A DNA stretch of 64,000 nucleotides from Hafnia alvei (lineage in GTDB: Bacteria; Pseudomonadota; Gammaproteobacteria; Enterobacterales; Enterobacteriaceae), in the NCBI RefSeq assembly GCF_964063325.1, contig NZ_OZ061315.1, positions 4,712,001 to 4,776,000 of the forward strand. The letters are read 5' to 3'. The notes beneath the pieces are model-generated. The model saw only the letters and a list, made by a program, of their open reading frames with translations. It ran no database searches and had not been told where the DNA came from. A program made the translations under genes and the position numbers. Shown here one piece after another: positions 36,494-44,347 of the stretch (the first letter of the stretch is position 1; every line of letters begins with the position of its first letter).

Positions 36494-36510
36494 AGCAATT
36501 ACCATGCCAG
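36494..36510 (-). promoter_or_regulatory. Sigma-54 promoter of the lfgB operon
   Basis: The minus strand reads CTGGCATG, 4 bp, TTGCT, with GG and GC correctly spaced (-24/-12). It is oriented towards lfgB in the lfgB-lfgA divergent gap and is the same type as the lafB promoter. Confidence 0.85.
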
Positions 36511-36522
36511 AGTTATAACAAT

Positions 36523-37344
36523 ATGATTTTTAAACAAGTTACGCCTAAAGTTAGCCACACTAGGAAGCGTTCTTTCCTTCCGCCGCATGCCCTTGGCCGA
36601 GCCCTTGTGGTTTTCGGGCTGTGTACCCTTCCGCTCACCTCCGGCTGGGCGATGAAAGAAACCGCCAAGCCCAGCACGTCTAGCGCGCGCAAGCAGATTT
36701 ATGCCCTCGCGGTGGAAGTGGCCACGGCCGATATCAATCGCGAAGCCAAACGTAAAAATTGGAAAGATTTCAATGCGAAAATGAACGTGTTTATTCCGTC
36801 AGAGGTCAGCGGCTATCGGGTTTGCTCTCAGCCGTTGCAGGCTGCGCTGCCCACGGGAGATAAACGCGATCTGAGCCGTCTGCGTTATGACATTCGCTGT
36901 GAAGATGCCAACGGGTGGGAGGTCGACGTAACCGTGAAACCGGATATCTATTTACCGGTGGTTGTGGCGAAGAACACCCTTGAGCGCGGTGCGGTCATCT
37001 CCCCTTCTGATATCGAGTTAAAAAAACGCAATATCTCCAGCAGCCGTGCGGGGGTCATCACCAATCCTGACGACGTTGTGGGGTTAACGGTGAAACGCCG
37101 CATTCGCGATTTACAGCCGATTAGCCCTGCCCAGCTCGATCAGCCCATCATGGTCGATCGCGGCCAGCGCGTCGTTATGATTGCCGAACAAGACGGCATC
37201 GAGGCTCGCACCATGGGCGAAGCGATGAAAAAAGGCCGTAAAGGCGACATGATCAAAGTGAAAAACGAAAGCAGCCAGCGTGTGGTCAGCGCCGTTGTCG
37301 ACAATATTGGCGTCGTGCGAATGCTGTACGCACCGGGCCAGTAA
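36523..37344 (+). CDS. lfgA: P-ring assembly chaperone, FlgA type
   Basis: This 273-residue periplasmic protein has a basic N-terminus and hydrophobic segment (residues about 25-44) as signal sequence. A SAF-domain region (YLPVVVAKNTLERGAVISPSD) and C-terminal FlgA domain follow, ending RMLYAPGQ. It assists LfgI polymerisation. It is transcribed divergently from lfgB; no clear Shine-Dalgarno is seen, so the start is provisional. Confidence 0.9.
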   Translation: MIFKQVTPKVSHTRKRSFLPPHALGRALVVFGLCTLPLTSGWAMKETAKPSTSSARKQIYALAVEVATADINREAKRKNWKDFNAKMNVFIPSEVSGYRVCSQPLQAALPTGDKRDLSRLRYDIRCEDANGWEVDVTVKPDIYLPVVVAKNTLERGAVISPSDIELKKRNISSSRAGVITNPDDVVGLTVKRRIRDLQPISPAQLDQPIMVDRGQRVVMIAEQDGIEARTMGEAMKKGRKGDMIKVKNESSQRVVSAVVDNIGVVRMLYAPGQ

Positions 37345-37362
37345 AGTTTTTGCGCGGATAAT

Positions 37363-37389
37363 TAAGTTTTGCTGTTGGCTGGTCGCTAT
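37363..37389 (+). promoter_or_regulatory. LafS (sigma-28-type) promoter of lfgMN
   Basis: TAAGTTTT, 11 bp, GTCGCTAT resembles the FliA consensus TAAAGTTT, N11, GCCGATAA. It lies about 120 bp before lfgM, just after lfgA, and shares the TAA...GTCG pattern of the two lafA promoters. Confidence 0.65.
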
Positions 37390-37510
37390 AGTTGGGTATG
37401 GAAGGAAGACTTCCGCCTCTAGTCGATACTCTAAATCGATAAAACGAGTGGTTAACCTTGCGCAGCCAGACAGAAAATGACCAACGGGATACCCGTTTCG
37501 GAGAGATGCA

Positions 37511-37783
37511 ATGAAAGTAACGCCAACCCAGTACAACCTGACTCAGGCCGTCAACAATACTGCAAACACCAAGAGTGCCAATGCAGAGTCTGCGACCACC
37601 TTACGTACTCAGGCCACCACATCGGTTGATCCCGTGCTGGGTGAAGCGCAGGGGCAACTTGCGGCTATGCCGGAAGTCGATATGGATCGCGTTAACGCGA
37701 TGAAAGACGCCATCAGCGCCGGAAAAATTGACATCAATCTGGACGAACTCACGCTCGCCATAGAGAAATATTACAAAGGATAG
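37511..37783 (+). CDS. lfgM: Anti-sigma-28 factor, FlgM type
   Basis: This 90-residue protein has a disordered N-terminal half rich in Asn/Thr/Ala and a C-terminal FlgM domain (VDMDRVNAMKDAISAGKIDI, then LDELTLAIEKYYKG). It should hold LafS until exported through the completed hook-basal body. A GGAGAG Shine-Dalgarno precedes the ATG. lfgN follows after 9 bp. Confidence 0.93.
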   Translation: MKVTPTQYNLTQAVNNTANTKSANAESATTLRTQATTSVDPVLGEAQGQLAAMPEVDMDRVNAMKDAISAGKIDINLDELTLAIEKYYKG

Positions 37784-37792
37784 AAAGGGAAT

Positions 37793-38230
37793 ATGACTAC
37801 GCCTGCGCAAAAGGTTAATACGCTAATTCAAGATATCGTCAGTGACCGAAAGATCTATATTGAGCTTATCGGCCAACTCGAAAAGCAGCGCGCCTACATT
37901 ATTGCGCGCAACGCCGACGATCTCAGCACGCTCAATCATGAACTGGTCGAAAACTACCAGCGCCTGACAGAAAGTGCGCAAAAACGGCATGACATTTTAC
38001 AGTCTCTGGGCGTTGCCGGAGGACGTAAAGGCATCACCGATCTTTTTGCTCGCCTGCCCGAACAGCATCAGCCTAAGGTCAACGCACTGTGGGCTGATCT
38101 TGAGCAACAGGCCAAACGCTGTAAAGAAATCAATGAGCGCAACGGCGTGATGCTGCACATGCAGCAGGATATTGTGAATAACCTGATTAATGCCGCCCAG
38201 CCGGAAGCTTATTTGTATCAGGAAGGGTGA
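37793..38230 (+). CDS. lfgN: Flagellar export chaperone, FlgN type
   Basis: This 145-residue helical protein (LIQDIVSDRKIYIELIGQLE; ADDLSTLNHELVENYQRL) is a FlgN-like chaperone for LfgK and LfgL. It is the last gene of the lfgMN unit and meets the convergent modification cassette. The 87-bp gap has imperfect TAAACCG/CGGTTTA arms but no clear terminator. Confidence 0.88.
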   Translation: MTTPAQKVNTLIQDIVSDRKIYIELIGQLEKQRAYIIARNADDLSTLNHELVENYQRLTESAQKRHDILQSLGVAGGRKGITDLFARLPEQHQPKVNALWADLEQQAKRCKEINERNGVMLHMQQDIVNNLINAAQPEAYLYQEG

Positions 38231-38317
38231 GTTTTTTGCATGAGTAAACCGTCTTTTAATCGATACATGCTAATCAATACAAGGTAATCGATATAAGGCG
38301 GTTTATTTTCGAATACA

Positions 38318-38983
38318 CTACATACAGTAGTAAACATCCTCAGCAACCTGAGACTCAGTCGCCGTTAATAAATCGCATTTAGTATCAATTTCATACGATT
38401 TTATCTGGTAGCTCATTAAGGGCAAATACTGAGATAGCTGTTGGAAAACAGAATCCCCCTGTTTCGTGAGCAGGCTCGAGGAAATGTAGCAAAGATTTGC
38501 CCACTCAAACTCAGTGATATTTTCTCTTGAAAACGATGATACCTTTTCATTATCTAGCGAAACATAAACAGCATCACGCGTTTTGGCTGCTGTCACGCCG
38601 ATAATATCCTGCCTATTATTTTCTGCGCAAAACTGTTTGAAGCCTATAAATGACTCAGGTTGGAAGATAATATCAGCATCCATAAACATGCAACGCTCAG
38701 ATATCCCTTCAGCCCCCATAAAATAACTCGTTAATGTAGATGTTGTACGATAGTTTGGATTTCTAACAAAAGTAATATCTTTGCGATAGCGTAAAACACA
38801 CTCCATCACTTCTTGCTCTTGATAGCCAACCACAATTCTTACATCTTCAACATCCTCTAATAGCTTGAGAAGATAGGCAATTAAAGGCGTTCCGTTGATT
38901 TTTATTAGGCATTTTGGACACCCCATTCCAAGGCGACTGCCCAACCCAGCAGCCGCAATTACAGCGTGTTTAATAGTCGACAT
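38318..38983 (-). CDS. Sugar/choline-type nucleotidyltransferase
   Basis: This 221-residue NTP transferase has a GT-A-like Rossmann N-terminus with the activation motif AAGLGSRLG followed by PKCL, a metal-binding DAD (FMDADIIF) and a conserved YRTTSTLTSYFMG segment, as in LicC-like CTP:phosphocholine cytidylyltransferases and flagellin type-A cluster members (the CD0242 and PA1090 type, from memory). It probably makes a CDP-activated donor. It is last of four tightly packed genes (25-bp overlap with the phosphatase). Confidence 0.8.
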   Translation of the reverse strand: MSTIKHAVIAAAGLGSRLGMGCPKCLIKINGTPLIAYLLKLLEDVEDVRIVVGYQEQEVMECVLRYRKDITFVRNPNYRTTSTLTSYFMGAEGISERCMFMDADIIFQPESFIGFKQFCAENNRQDIIGVTAAKTRDAVYVSLDNEKVSSFSRENITEFEWANLCYISSSLLTKQGDSVFQQLSQYLPLMSYQIKSYEIDTKCDLLTATESQVAEDVYYCM

Positions 38984-39570
38984 AGTGAATCCTCATGATA
39001 AACAATATAATCAGAAACGGCGATAAGGTTCGGACTAGGGTTATGCGTTAGTCCAACAGAAATAGACTTATCTGCCGCTTCGAACATCTCATAGTCGTTA
39101 TTTCCATCGCCAATAGCGACGACCACTCGATTGGGAAATAACTGGCGTAATTTTGATATAGCTTGGCCTTTATGCATGATGTAATCGAGGGATATGAGTT
39201 TATCTCCCTCTGAATTTGTTTTTGAACATAAATAATTACAGCCAATCGACTCCATCAGAGGACGAATCCAAACATCGAGGTTTCCAGTTATTACATAGCA
39301 TGAGTCTTTTCGTTCTTTTATGAAGCTGATTAAATTTTTGAATAACTCTGCTTCTGCAATAACGTTCTGTACTTTGTCTATCGAAATTGTTTTTAGGATT
39401 GCAAAGCGTAAACGCAAAGACTCTTCAAAGCTAATCACACCGTCAATAGTCAACTTAGTCAACACGTCAAACTCGTGTTCTAAACCCACTTCCGCAGCAA
39501 TCAGCGGAAGCAGCTCTCTGCGCGTAAGTGTCCCATCCAGATCAAAACAAAATAGTGTATTCATAGGCAT
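38959..39570 (-). CDS. HAD-family phosphatase (phosphoserine phosphatase-like)
   Basis: This 203-residue HAD hydrolase has motif I FDLDGTLT (Asp10, Asp12), motif II in VITGNLD and motif III/IV IGDGNNDYEMF. It resembles the SerB/HAD-IB group. In the cassette it may act on a phosphorylated amino acid such as phosphothreonine. It overlaps both neighbours (10 and 25 bp), so all are translationally coupled. Confidence 0.85.
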   Translation of the reverse strand: MPMNTLFCFDLDGTLTRRELLPLIAAEVGLEHEFDVLTKLTIDGVISFEESLRLRFAILKTISIDKVQNVIAEAELFKNLISFIKERKDSCYVITGNLDVWIRPLMESIGCNYLCSKTNSEGDKLISLDYIMHKGQAISKLRQLFPNRVVVAIGDGNNDYEMFEAADKSISVGLTHNPSPNLIAVSDYIVYHEDSLCRLLNTL

Positions 39571-40298
39571 TCAAAAATGAAAAACATTTGTTGGGTATCA
39601 CTACGGTTATTTAATGTAGAGTCATACATTAACCCTGAATCTATCAATTTAATCGACAGTGAGTTTTCATCTTGATGGCAAACACAGTCTATTAACTCCT
39701 GCTTAGTGCGATATATCGCACTGTAATGAGAGTTAAGCTCATCCGACCAATGTTTATTTAGTGTCAATCTACGTTCGATACCCACAGGCTCTCTAATATA
39801 AATTAGGCTACCCTGGGTAGTACAACTCGCAATGCCTTTAAGCATTCTGGTTATTTCAAGATCGCTCAAATAAATCATGACACCAGAAACGATCGCGTGG
39901 CTAAAAAAATCACCATTAATCATTAAATGAGATGAAACATCATCAGCTTTAAGCGTGATAAATGTGCAATTTTCATCCGCAGCGTAGGTATCATTGGCGA
40001 TTGCAATCAATGAGGGAGAAAAATCTACTCCAACATAACTGACACCATAATTTGACAGTGAATCATACCAACGACCATTACCGCAGCCCACGTCGAGAAC
40101 CTTGGCATCATTGGAAAGGCGTAGTTTAGGCAAAATGACATTTTTCTCATGTAAATCTCGGGCAGAAGAGATGTCATGAGGCTGGTACATTGTCATTTTC
40201 AGCTTATCTTTTTCTTCTGCTCGACCTTCAAAAAACTGATAAATACTTTGGCTATCTAACTCAATCTGTCGATCGCCATAAATTCTTGATGTAGTCAT
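39561..40298 (-). CDS. SAM-dependent class I methyltransferase
   Basis: This 245-residue methyltransferase has motif I LDVGCGNGRWYDSL (about residues 70-83), the acidic residue of motif II in VGVDFSPSL and a post-motif tyrosine-rich region. Context suggests N-methylation of the donor or the transferred group in flagellin modification. Its ATG overlaps the stop of the upstream transferase gene by four bases. Confidence 0.85.
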   Translation of the reverse strand: MTTSRIYGDRQIELDSQSIYQFFEGRAEEKDKLKMTMYQPHDISSARDLHEKNVILPKLRLSNDAKVLDVGCGNGRWYDSLSNYGVSYVGVDFSPSLIAIANDTYAADENCTFITLKADDVSSHLMINGDFFSHAIVSGVMIYLSDLEITRMLKGIASCTTQGSLIYIREPVGIERRLTLNKHWSDELNSHYSAIYRTKQELIDCVCHQDENSLSIKLIDSGLMYDSTLNNRSDTQQMFFIFECL

Positions 40299-41416
40299 TT
40301 TCTCACCTGGCTTAATAAAACCTTGCGTATTTCATCCCCGACACTTTTCTCTGGAATAAAGATATTTTCTTTCAAAGCCTGCATACGCAAATCATATTTA
40401 GGATCATCATTAGCTAGCAGCATTTTCACAAAATCATCAATATCCTGCTCGTCGCTAGCCACATAATGGCTTTCATGGATAAACTTTGCGCTTTCATTTA
40501 ATCCCCGACACTCAGAATGAGTGAGATAGAGTATCGGTTTTTTTGACGGCAAGAATTCAAGCAAGAATGAACCTGCATCAGCAAGCAGCGCATCAGCGTT
40601 AAGAAATGAATCCTGATACGATGGATTCATATCAAAAGTTATATTTTCGTACGTCTTAGCGTAGCTAATGAGGTTTTTGAACATTTCAACTACCTCACCA
40701 TTACAAAGCCTAAGTCTCCCCATAAATAGAGGATGGGGCCTGATAATAAGTTTTATCGGATAATTAATGGCCATAAATAGCATAGCCATACAATAAACCT
40801 TGAACGTTGACCACCCTTTGCGCCCCTCTTCATAAAAATGAGGGGTCCAAAGTAGAACCGGAGTATGAGGCGTTTTTCCCTCTACATTCACATTCTGATA
40901 TTTTCGGTAAGCATCAAATTTCGGATGCCCAGTAACATGAACTTTTTTGTTACCCGCCGAGCAATATTTTTTAAAGAAATGCTTATGCTGGGACGACCTT
41001 ACAAATATCCAACTCGCTAGATTATGGCAATCCATATTGTATTGGTATGAGAGATTCTGCTCGCCATCACCAACATCGAGACCATAGGGAATATAGGCAA
41101 ATTTTATATTTTCTCGTTTGAGCTCAAGACAAGAAAAACGCTCTGGTCGTGTGAAGTCATAGGGATTTTGTATAAAGACCAAATCTGGCCTTTTGTTAGC
41201 AAAATCGTAGTCCTCATGCCAAATATAATCAATTTCGCGCTGCTCTAAAAACTCTCTAGCTTCTCTGTTCTCATGATCTAACACTCCACTATGGTGGAAC
41301 GGTAATAAGATTAAACGACAACAAAATCGCTTATCACTCTGAAGAACAGCGATCACTGACTCATAGTTTGTCCAGCCAGGAGCCCACTGAAATAAAAAAT
41401 CTACATTAATGGTCAT
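40295..41416 (-). CDS. CDP-glycerol glycerophosphotransferase-like transferase
   Basis: This 373-residue GT-B-like protein of the TagF/TagB superfamily has the marks VTGHPKFDAY, a TPHF segment, RPHPLF, and the SYQDSFLNADALLADAGSF region with the conserved acidic/Ser pair. There is no signal peptide. TagF relatives move a phospho-alcohol from a CDP donor; here the acceptor would be a sugar on flagellin. It is first gene of the AT-richer four-gene cassette. Confidence 0.82.
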   Translation of the reverse strand: MTINVDFLFQWAPGWTNYESVIAVLQSDKRFCCRLILLPFHHSGVLDHENREAREFLEQREIDYIWHEDYDFANKRPDLVFIQNPYDFTRPERFSCLELKRENIKFAYIPYGLDVGDGEQNLSYQYNMDCHNLASWIFVRSSQHKHFFKKYCSAGNKKVHVTGHPKFDAYRKYQNVNVEGKTPHTPVLLWTPHFYEEGRKGWSTFKVYCMAMLFMAINYPIKLIIRPHPLFMGRLRLCNGEVVEMFKNLISYAKTYENITFDMNPSYQDSFLNADALLADAGSFLLEFLPSKKPILYLTHSECRGLNESAKFIHESHYVASDEQDIDDFVKMLLANDDPKYDLRMQALKENIFIPEKSVGDEIRKVLLSQVRK

Positions 41417-41435
41417 ACGTTAATTCATATCTCAG

Positions 41436-42380
41436 CTAAATCAGCGCCAACCCCGTCAGCAAACTGTAATCCGCGGTGTGATCGGCATTGAACGGCACCG
41501 TTTCCGTGGACTGCCAGGCAAAATACGCGCTAAACAGCGTCACCACGTTTTCTTCGGTTAGCTGTTCGTTATCGGTTAACCACATCGCGCACAGCATTTT
41601 TAGGCGGAAGAAATGACGCGCGAGAACCAAGAATGACTCGCCATAGTTCTTAGCATCAATACCAGGGAATACGTGGTGATATAGGCTGTACAGCAACGCA
41701 TTGCGCAAAATATGTGGCTGTTCGGTAAAGAGAGTTTGCGTCTGCCAAGCAGCCCCCAGCTCCTGCAAGCGTTCCGCTAAGCGTGCTGGCTGCATAATGC
41801 TTAACTCGCTGAGCTTCAGCATCATCGGCATTTTTTGCGCCAAAGGCAGATTCAGATTCAGGCGTAGCGCGCCCATGCCTTGCAGCGCTTCCAGTCGGCT
41901 ATCCACAATCGGCGGTAACATACCCAGTTGCTGTTGTAGCACGCCTTGATCGGCCAACAACATCAGCTGTTCACCCATTGAAGCTATCTGCGAGCAGGAT
42001 TCATCGCCTTGCTCTGACAAAGTTTGCGCTTTGCTCAACAGCACGCCGATGGCATACAGGCTGCACTCTAGGTTCATGGCGCGCTGAATGGTTAAATTGA
42101 TGCACTGCTGATTCACCTGTTCTAGCCACGGGCTGAGAGCGTCTTCCGCCATAGCCTGTGTTTGAACTGGATGTAACACAAAAGCCTCAGGGTTGAGCAA
42201 TGTCTCGCGCACCGCGCTCTCACAGCCCAGCATCAGGCTTTCGCGCTCTTGATTCTTGAAGCGTTGAGTGACACGCGGGTATTCGCCCTGCTCGGTTTTA
42301 CACTTAGGGCAGACGCACGTCTCCTGAAGCGCCGCAAAACGAGCCACATATTCAGGCTGATAACTTTCAATCAGTTGCAT
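41436..42380 (-). CDS. lafV: FliB-like flagellin lysine N-methylase
   Basis: This 314-residue protein starts with PEYVARFAALQ followed by a CxCPxC cluster (Cys22, Cys24, Cys27). It ends in the FliB-like segment LLYSLYHHVFPG with ARHFFRLKMLCAMWLT. FliB methylates surface lysines of flagellin in Salmonella. This one is shorter than Salmonella FliB (about 400), and its cysteines are differently placed, so activity is inferred. The symbol follows the methylase at this place in E. coli Flag-2, from memory. Confidence 0.65.
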   Translation of the reverse strand: MQLIESYQPEYVARFAALQETCVCPKCKTEQGEYPRVTQRFKNQERESLMLGCESAVRETLLNPEAFVLHPVQTQAMAEDALSPWLEQVNQQCINLTIQRAMNLECSLYAIGVLLSKAQTLSEQGDESCSQIASMGEQLMLLADQGVLQQQLGMLPPIVDSRLEALQGMGALRLNLNLPLAQKMPMMLKLSELSIMQPARLAERLQELGAAWQTQTLFTEQPHILRNALLYSLYHHVFPGIDAKNYGESFLVLARHFFRLKMLCAMWLTDNEQLTEENVVTLFSAYFAWQSTETVPFNADHTADYSLLTGLALI

Positions 42381-42419
42381 TTCAATCTTCTCCAGAACAA
42401 CGCCTTTGCGCGCAGCTCT

Positions 42420-43829
42420 TTACTTAGGTTTTCTAAAGAACCAGTGAGTGCAGTCAATTTCTTTATCCTGCAAGTAATCCCAATCACGGTTCAGGTAAGC
42501 GAAGCTGGGGTGAAATGCCAGCCAGCAATGTTGTTGCATCAGCTCTTTCCAGCGCATATCCATGCGTGCGGCTTTGGGTTCAGCACCCGCTTGCAACGAG
42601 GTTAAACATTCACGGTAGTGGGTCAGTAATGTATTGAAATAGTTGCTATTGACGGCATACGCGCAGCCGCAAAGTGCGTCATACACTCGGCCAACAGACG
42701 GCAGGCTTTCCATCAGGTGCATCTCAAAATGCTTCGCCCCCAACAGCACCACGTTCCATTCGATGTTGGGTAAGGCTTGGAGCAAACCGTTGACGTTGGC
42801 AACCGTATTCTCTTTTTTCACGAACTGAATGTCGGCGTCCAAAATCAATACGTTGCGCCATCCCTGCTGCTGCGCCTGCTCCAGTACGTGGCAATGCGTG
42901 GTGAGCTGAGAAATCTCTCGCGTTGATTCCGCTCGTTTAGGCACACAAATCAGCCGTTCAGAGGGGATACCAAACGCCATCAGCGCCTGACAACGATCGG
43001 GCAAATCGGCTTCACTAGCGGGGTCAAATAGCACCACCACTTTCTCAAAACACTCCCAATAAACAGGCTGGGTCGAAGGTGTCAGGCTTAGGCGGCGGTA
43101 ATGCGCCAGCAAATTGGTATCTTGAACAAAGTCTTCCAGCGTTAGCTCAACCGGCTCACAGCTCGACATGATGTAATCTTTGTCATAGGTATTAGCACTG
43201 TGCGATACACACAAAATGGCGCGCTTGGGATCAATTTGTAATACCGGCGCGGTAAAATTATTCAGAAAGCCCTGCTCTTCAGCCAGCATCGCCTCATGCT
43301 CATAGCGATGCTTTCTGAGAAATTTTTTGTGATAGGCAAAAGTACCGTTGAGCGCATGGTTCGGCCCAAAAGGGTGAGTGCGATAGATTTTATTGAGATG
43401 GCTGTACCAAACGTAGATCTGATCGGAGCCTGAAAACAGCGCGTTGTTGCGCTGGAGTTCATCCACCTGATAAGAGATTTTTTGCGGCGAATAGTAGTCA
43501 TCATCGTCGAAACAGACGATATATTCACCGTTAGCCAGATCATTGAGCATGTTGCGTTTTTCACCCAGCATCAAACGACGCTCGCTGTGGATATAGCGTA
43601 CGTTCTCCGTGCTAGGGTCAACCAGCATATCAACCAGATCTTGGCTGCTGTGTGGCGAATCATCGATGATAATCAGCTCACGACGATCGGCTGGATAATC
43701 TTGATATTGATAGATATAGAGTAAATAGGGCAAAAATTCGCGGCGGTTGTAGCTTGGACACACCACGCTCACAAAAGGTTGTTCGCCTTCAATCCGATGA
43801 TTTCCCTGGCGTTGGAGCAAATGGTTCAT
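42420..43829 (-). CDS. Two-domain glycosyltransferase (GT2 plus GT25-like)
   Basis: The N-terminal GT-A domain (SVVCPSYNRREFLPYLL, IIIDDSPHSS, FDDDDYYS metal motif) is typical of family 2. The C-terminal half (from the segment VVVLFDPASEADLPDRCQ, with VLILDADI) resembles GT25-type transferases. It probably glycosylates Ser/Thr of LafA. The ATG at 43829 is a conservative start; a GTG at 43874 and an ATG at 43943 (overlapping lfiJ) are possible, and none has a good Shine-Dalgarno. In E. coli 042 Flag-2 a glycosyltransferase occupies a similar place. Confidence 0.8.
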   Translation of the reverse strand: MNHLLQRQGNHRIEGEQPFVSVVCPSYNRREFLPYLLYIYQYQDYPADRRELIIIDDSPHSSQDLVDMLVDPSTENVRYIHSERRLMLGEKRNMLNDLANGEYIVCFDDDDYYSPQKISYQVDELQRNNALFSGSDQIYVWYSHLNKIYRTHPFGPNHALNGTFAYHKKFLRKHRYEHEAMLAEEQGFLNNFTAPVLQIDPKRAILCVSHSANTYDKDYIMSSCEPVELTLEDFVQDTNLLAHYRRLSLTPSTQPVYWECFEKVVVLFDPASEADLPDRCQALMAFGIPSERLICVPKRAESTREISQLTTHCHVLEQAQQQGWRNVLILDADIQFVKKENTVANVNGLLQALPNIEWNVVLLGAKHFEMHLMESLPSVGRVYDALCGCAYAVNSNYFNTLLTHYRECLTSLQAGAEPKAARMDMRWKELMQQHCWLAFHPSFAYLNRDWDYLQDKEIDCTHWFFRKPK

Positions 43830-43893
43830 CAAATTCGACGACGTATTTTTTTTATTATTCAGTTTATTTTTCACACTTATGTACCGTATCTGA

Positions 43894-44331
43894 TTAACGC
43901 GTCGCGGCCTGACGGCGCAACCAGCACTGGGTCGAGATCGCATCAGTCACTTTTTGAGCCTGTCGCTCACGTTCGCGCGCCACAAAATCACGGCGCTGTT
44001 CGAGTACCAGCTCCACGCTTTTTTCACGGCGAGCTTCGTGAACTAAATCTGCCTGTAGCTGCTTAGCCTGAATATCCGCCAGCGCCTGTTCCTGTCTTTG
44101 CCATTCGATTACGCGCTGAATGTTTTTCTTGTAGCCAGACTGGTTGTTCATCAGCAGTGCCGAACTTCCCTGTAGCTGTGGCACTCCGGCCGAAAGCTCA
44201 GTGAGCGCAGCGATGTTGCGTTCATAGCGCTGGCAAAGCTGCTTCTGTGAGGAGAGCTTTCCGCTGATGTCCTGTACCGCACGGTTACGCAGTTGGCGCA
44301 GCTGTTCCAGCGTTGAAATCATCTTGCTCAT
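43894..44331 (-). CDS. lfiJ: Export apparatus stalk protein, FliJ type
   Basis: This 145-residue coiled-coil protein is rich in Gln/Arg/Glu (LEQLRQLRNRAVQDISGKLS; EWQRQEQALADIQAKQLQ). FliJ is the central stalk of the FliI ATPase ring. It is the last gene of the lfiE-J operon, 16 bp after lfiI. Confidence 0.85.
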   Translation of the reverse strand: MSKMISTLEQLRQLRNRAVQDISGKLSSQKQLCQRYERNIAALTELSAGVPQLQGSSALLMNNQSGYKKNIQRVIEWQRQEQALADIQAKQLQADLVHEARREKSVELVLEQRRDFVARERERQAQKVTDAISTQCWLRRQAATR

Positions 44332-44347
44332 AGAAATACCTATCGAG

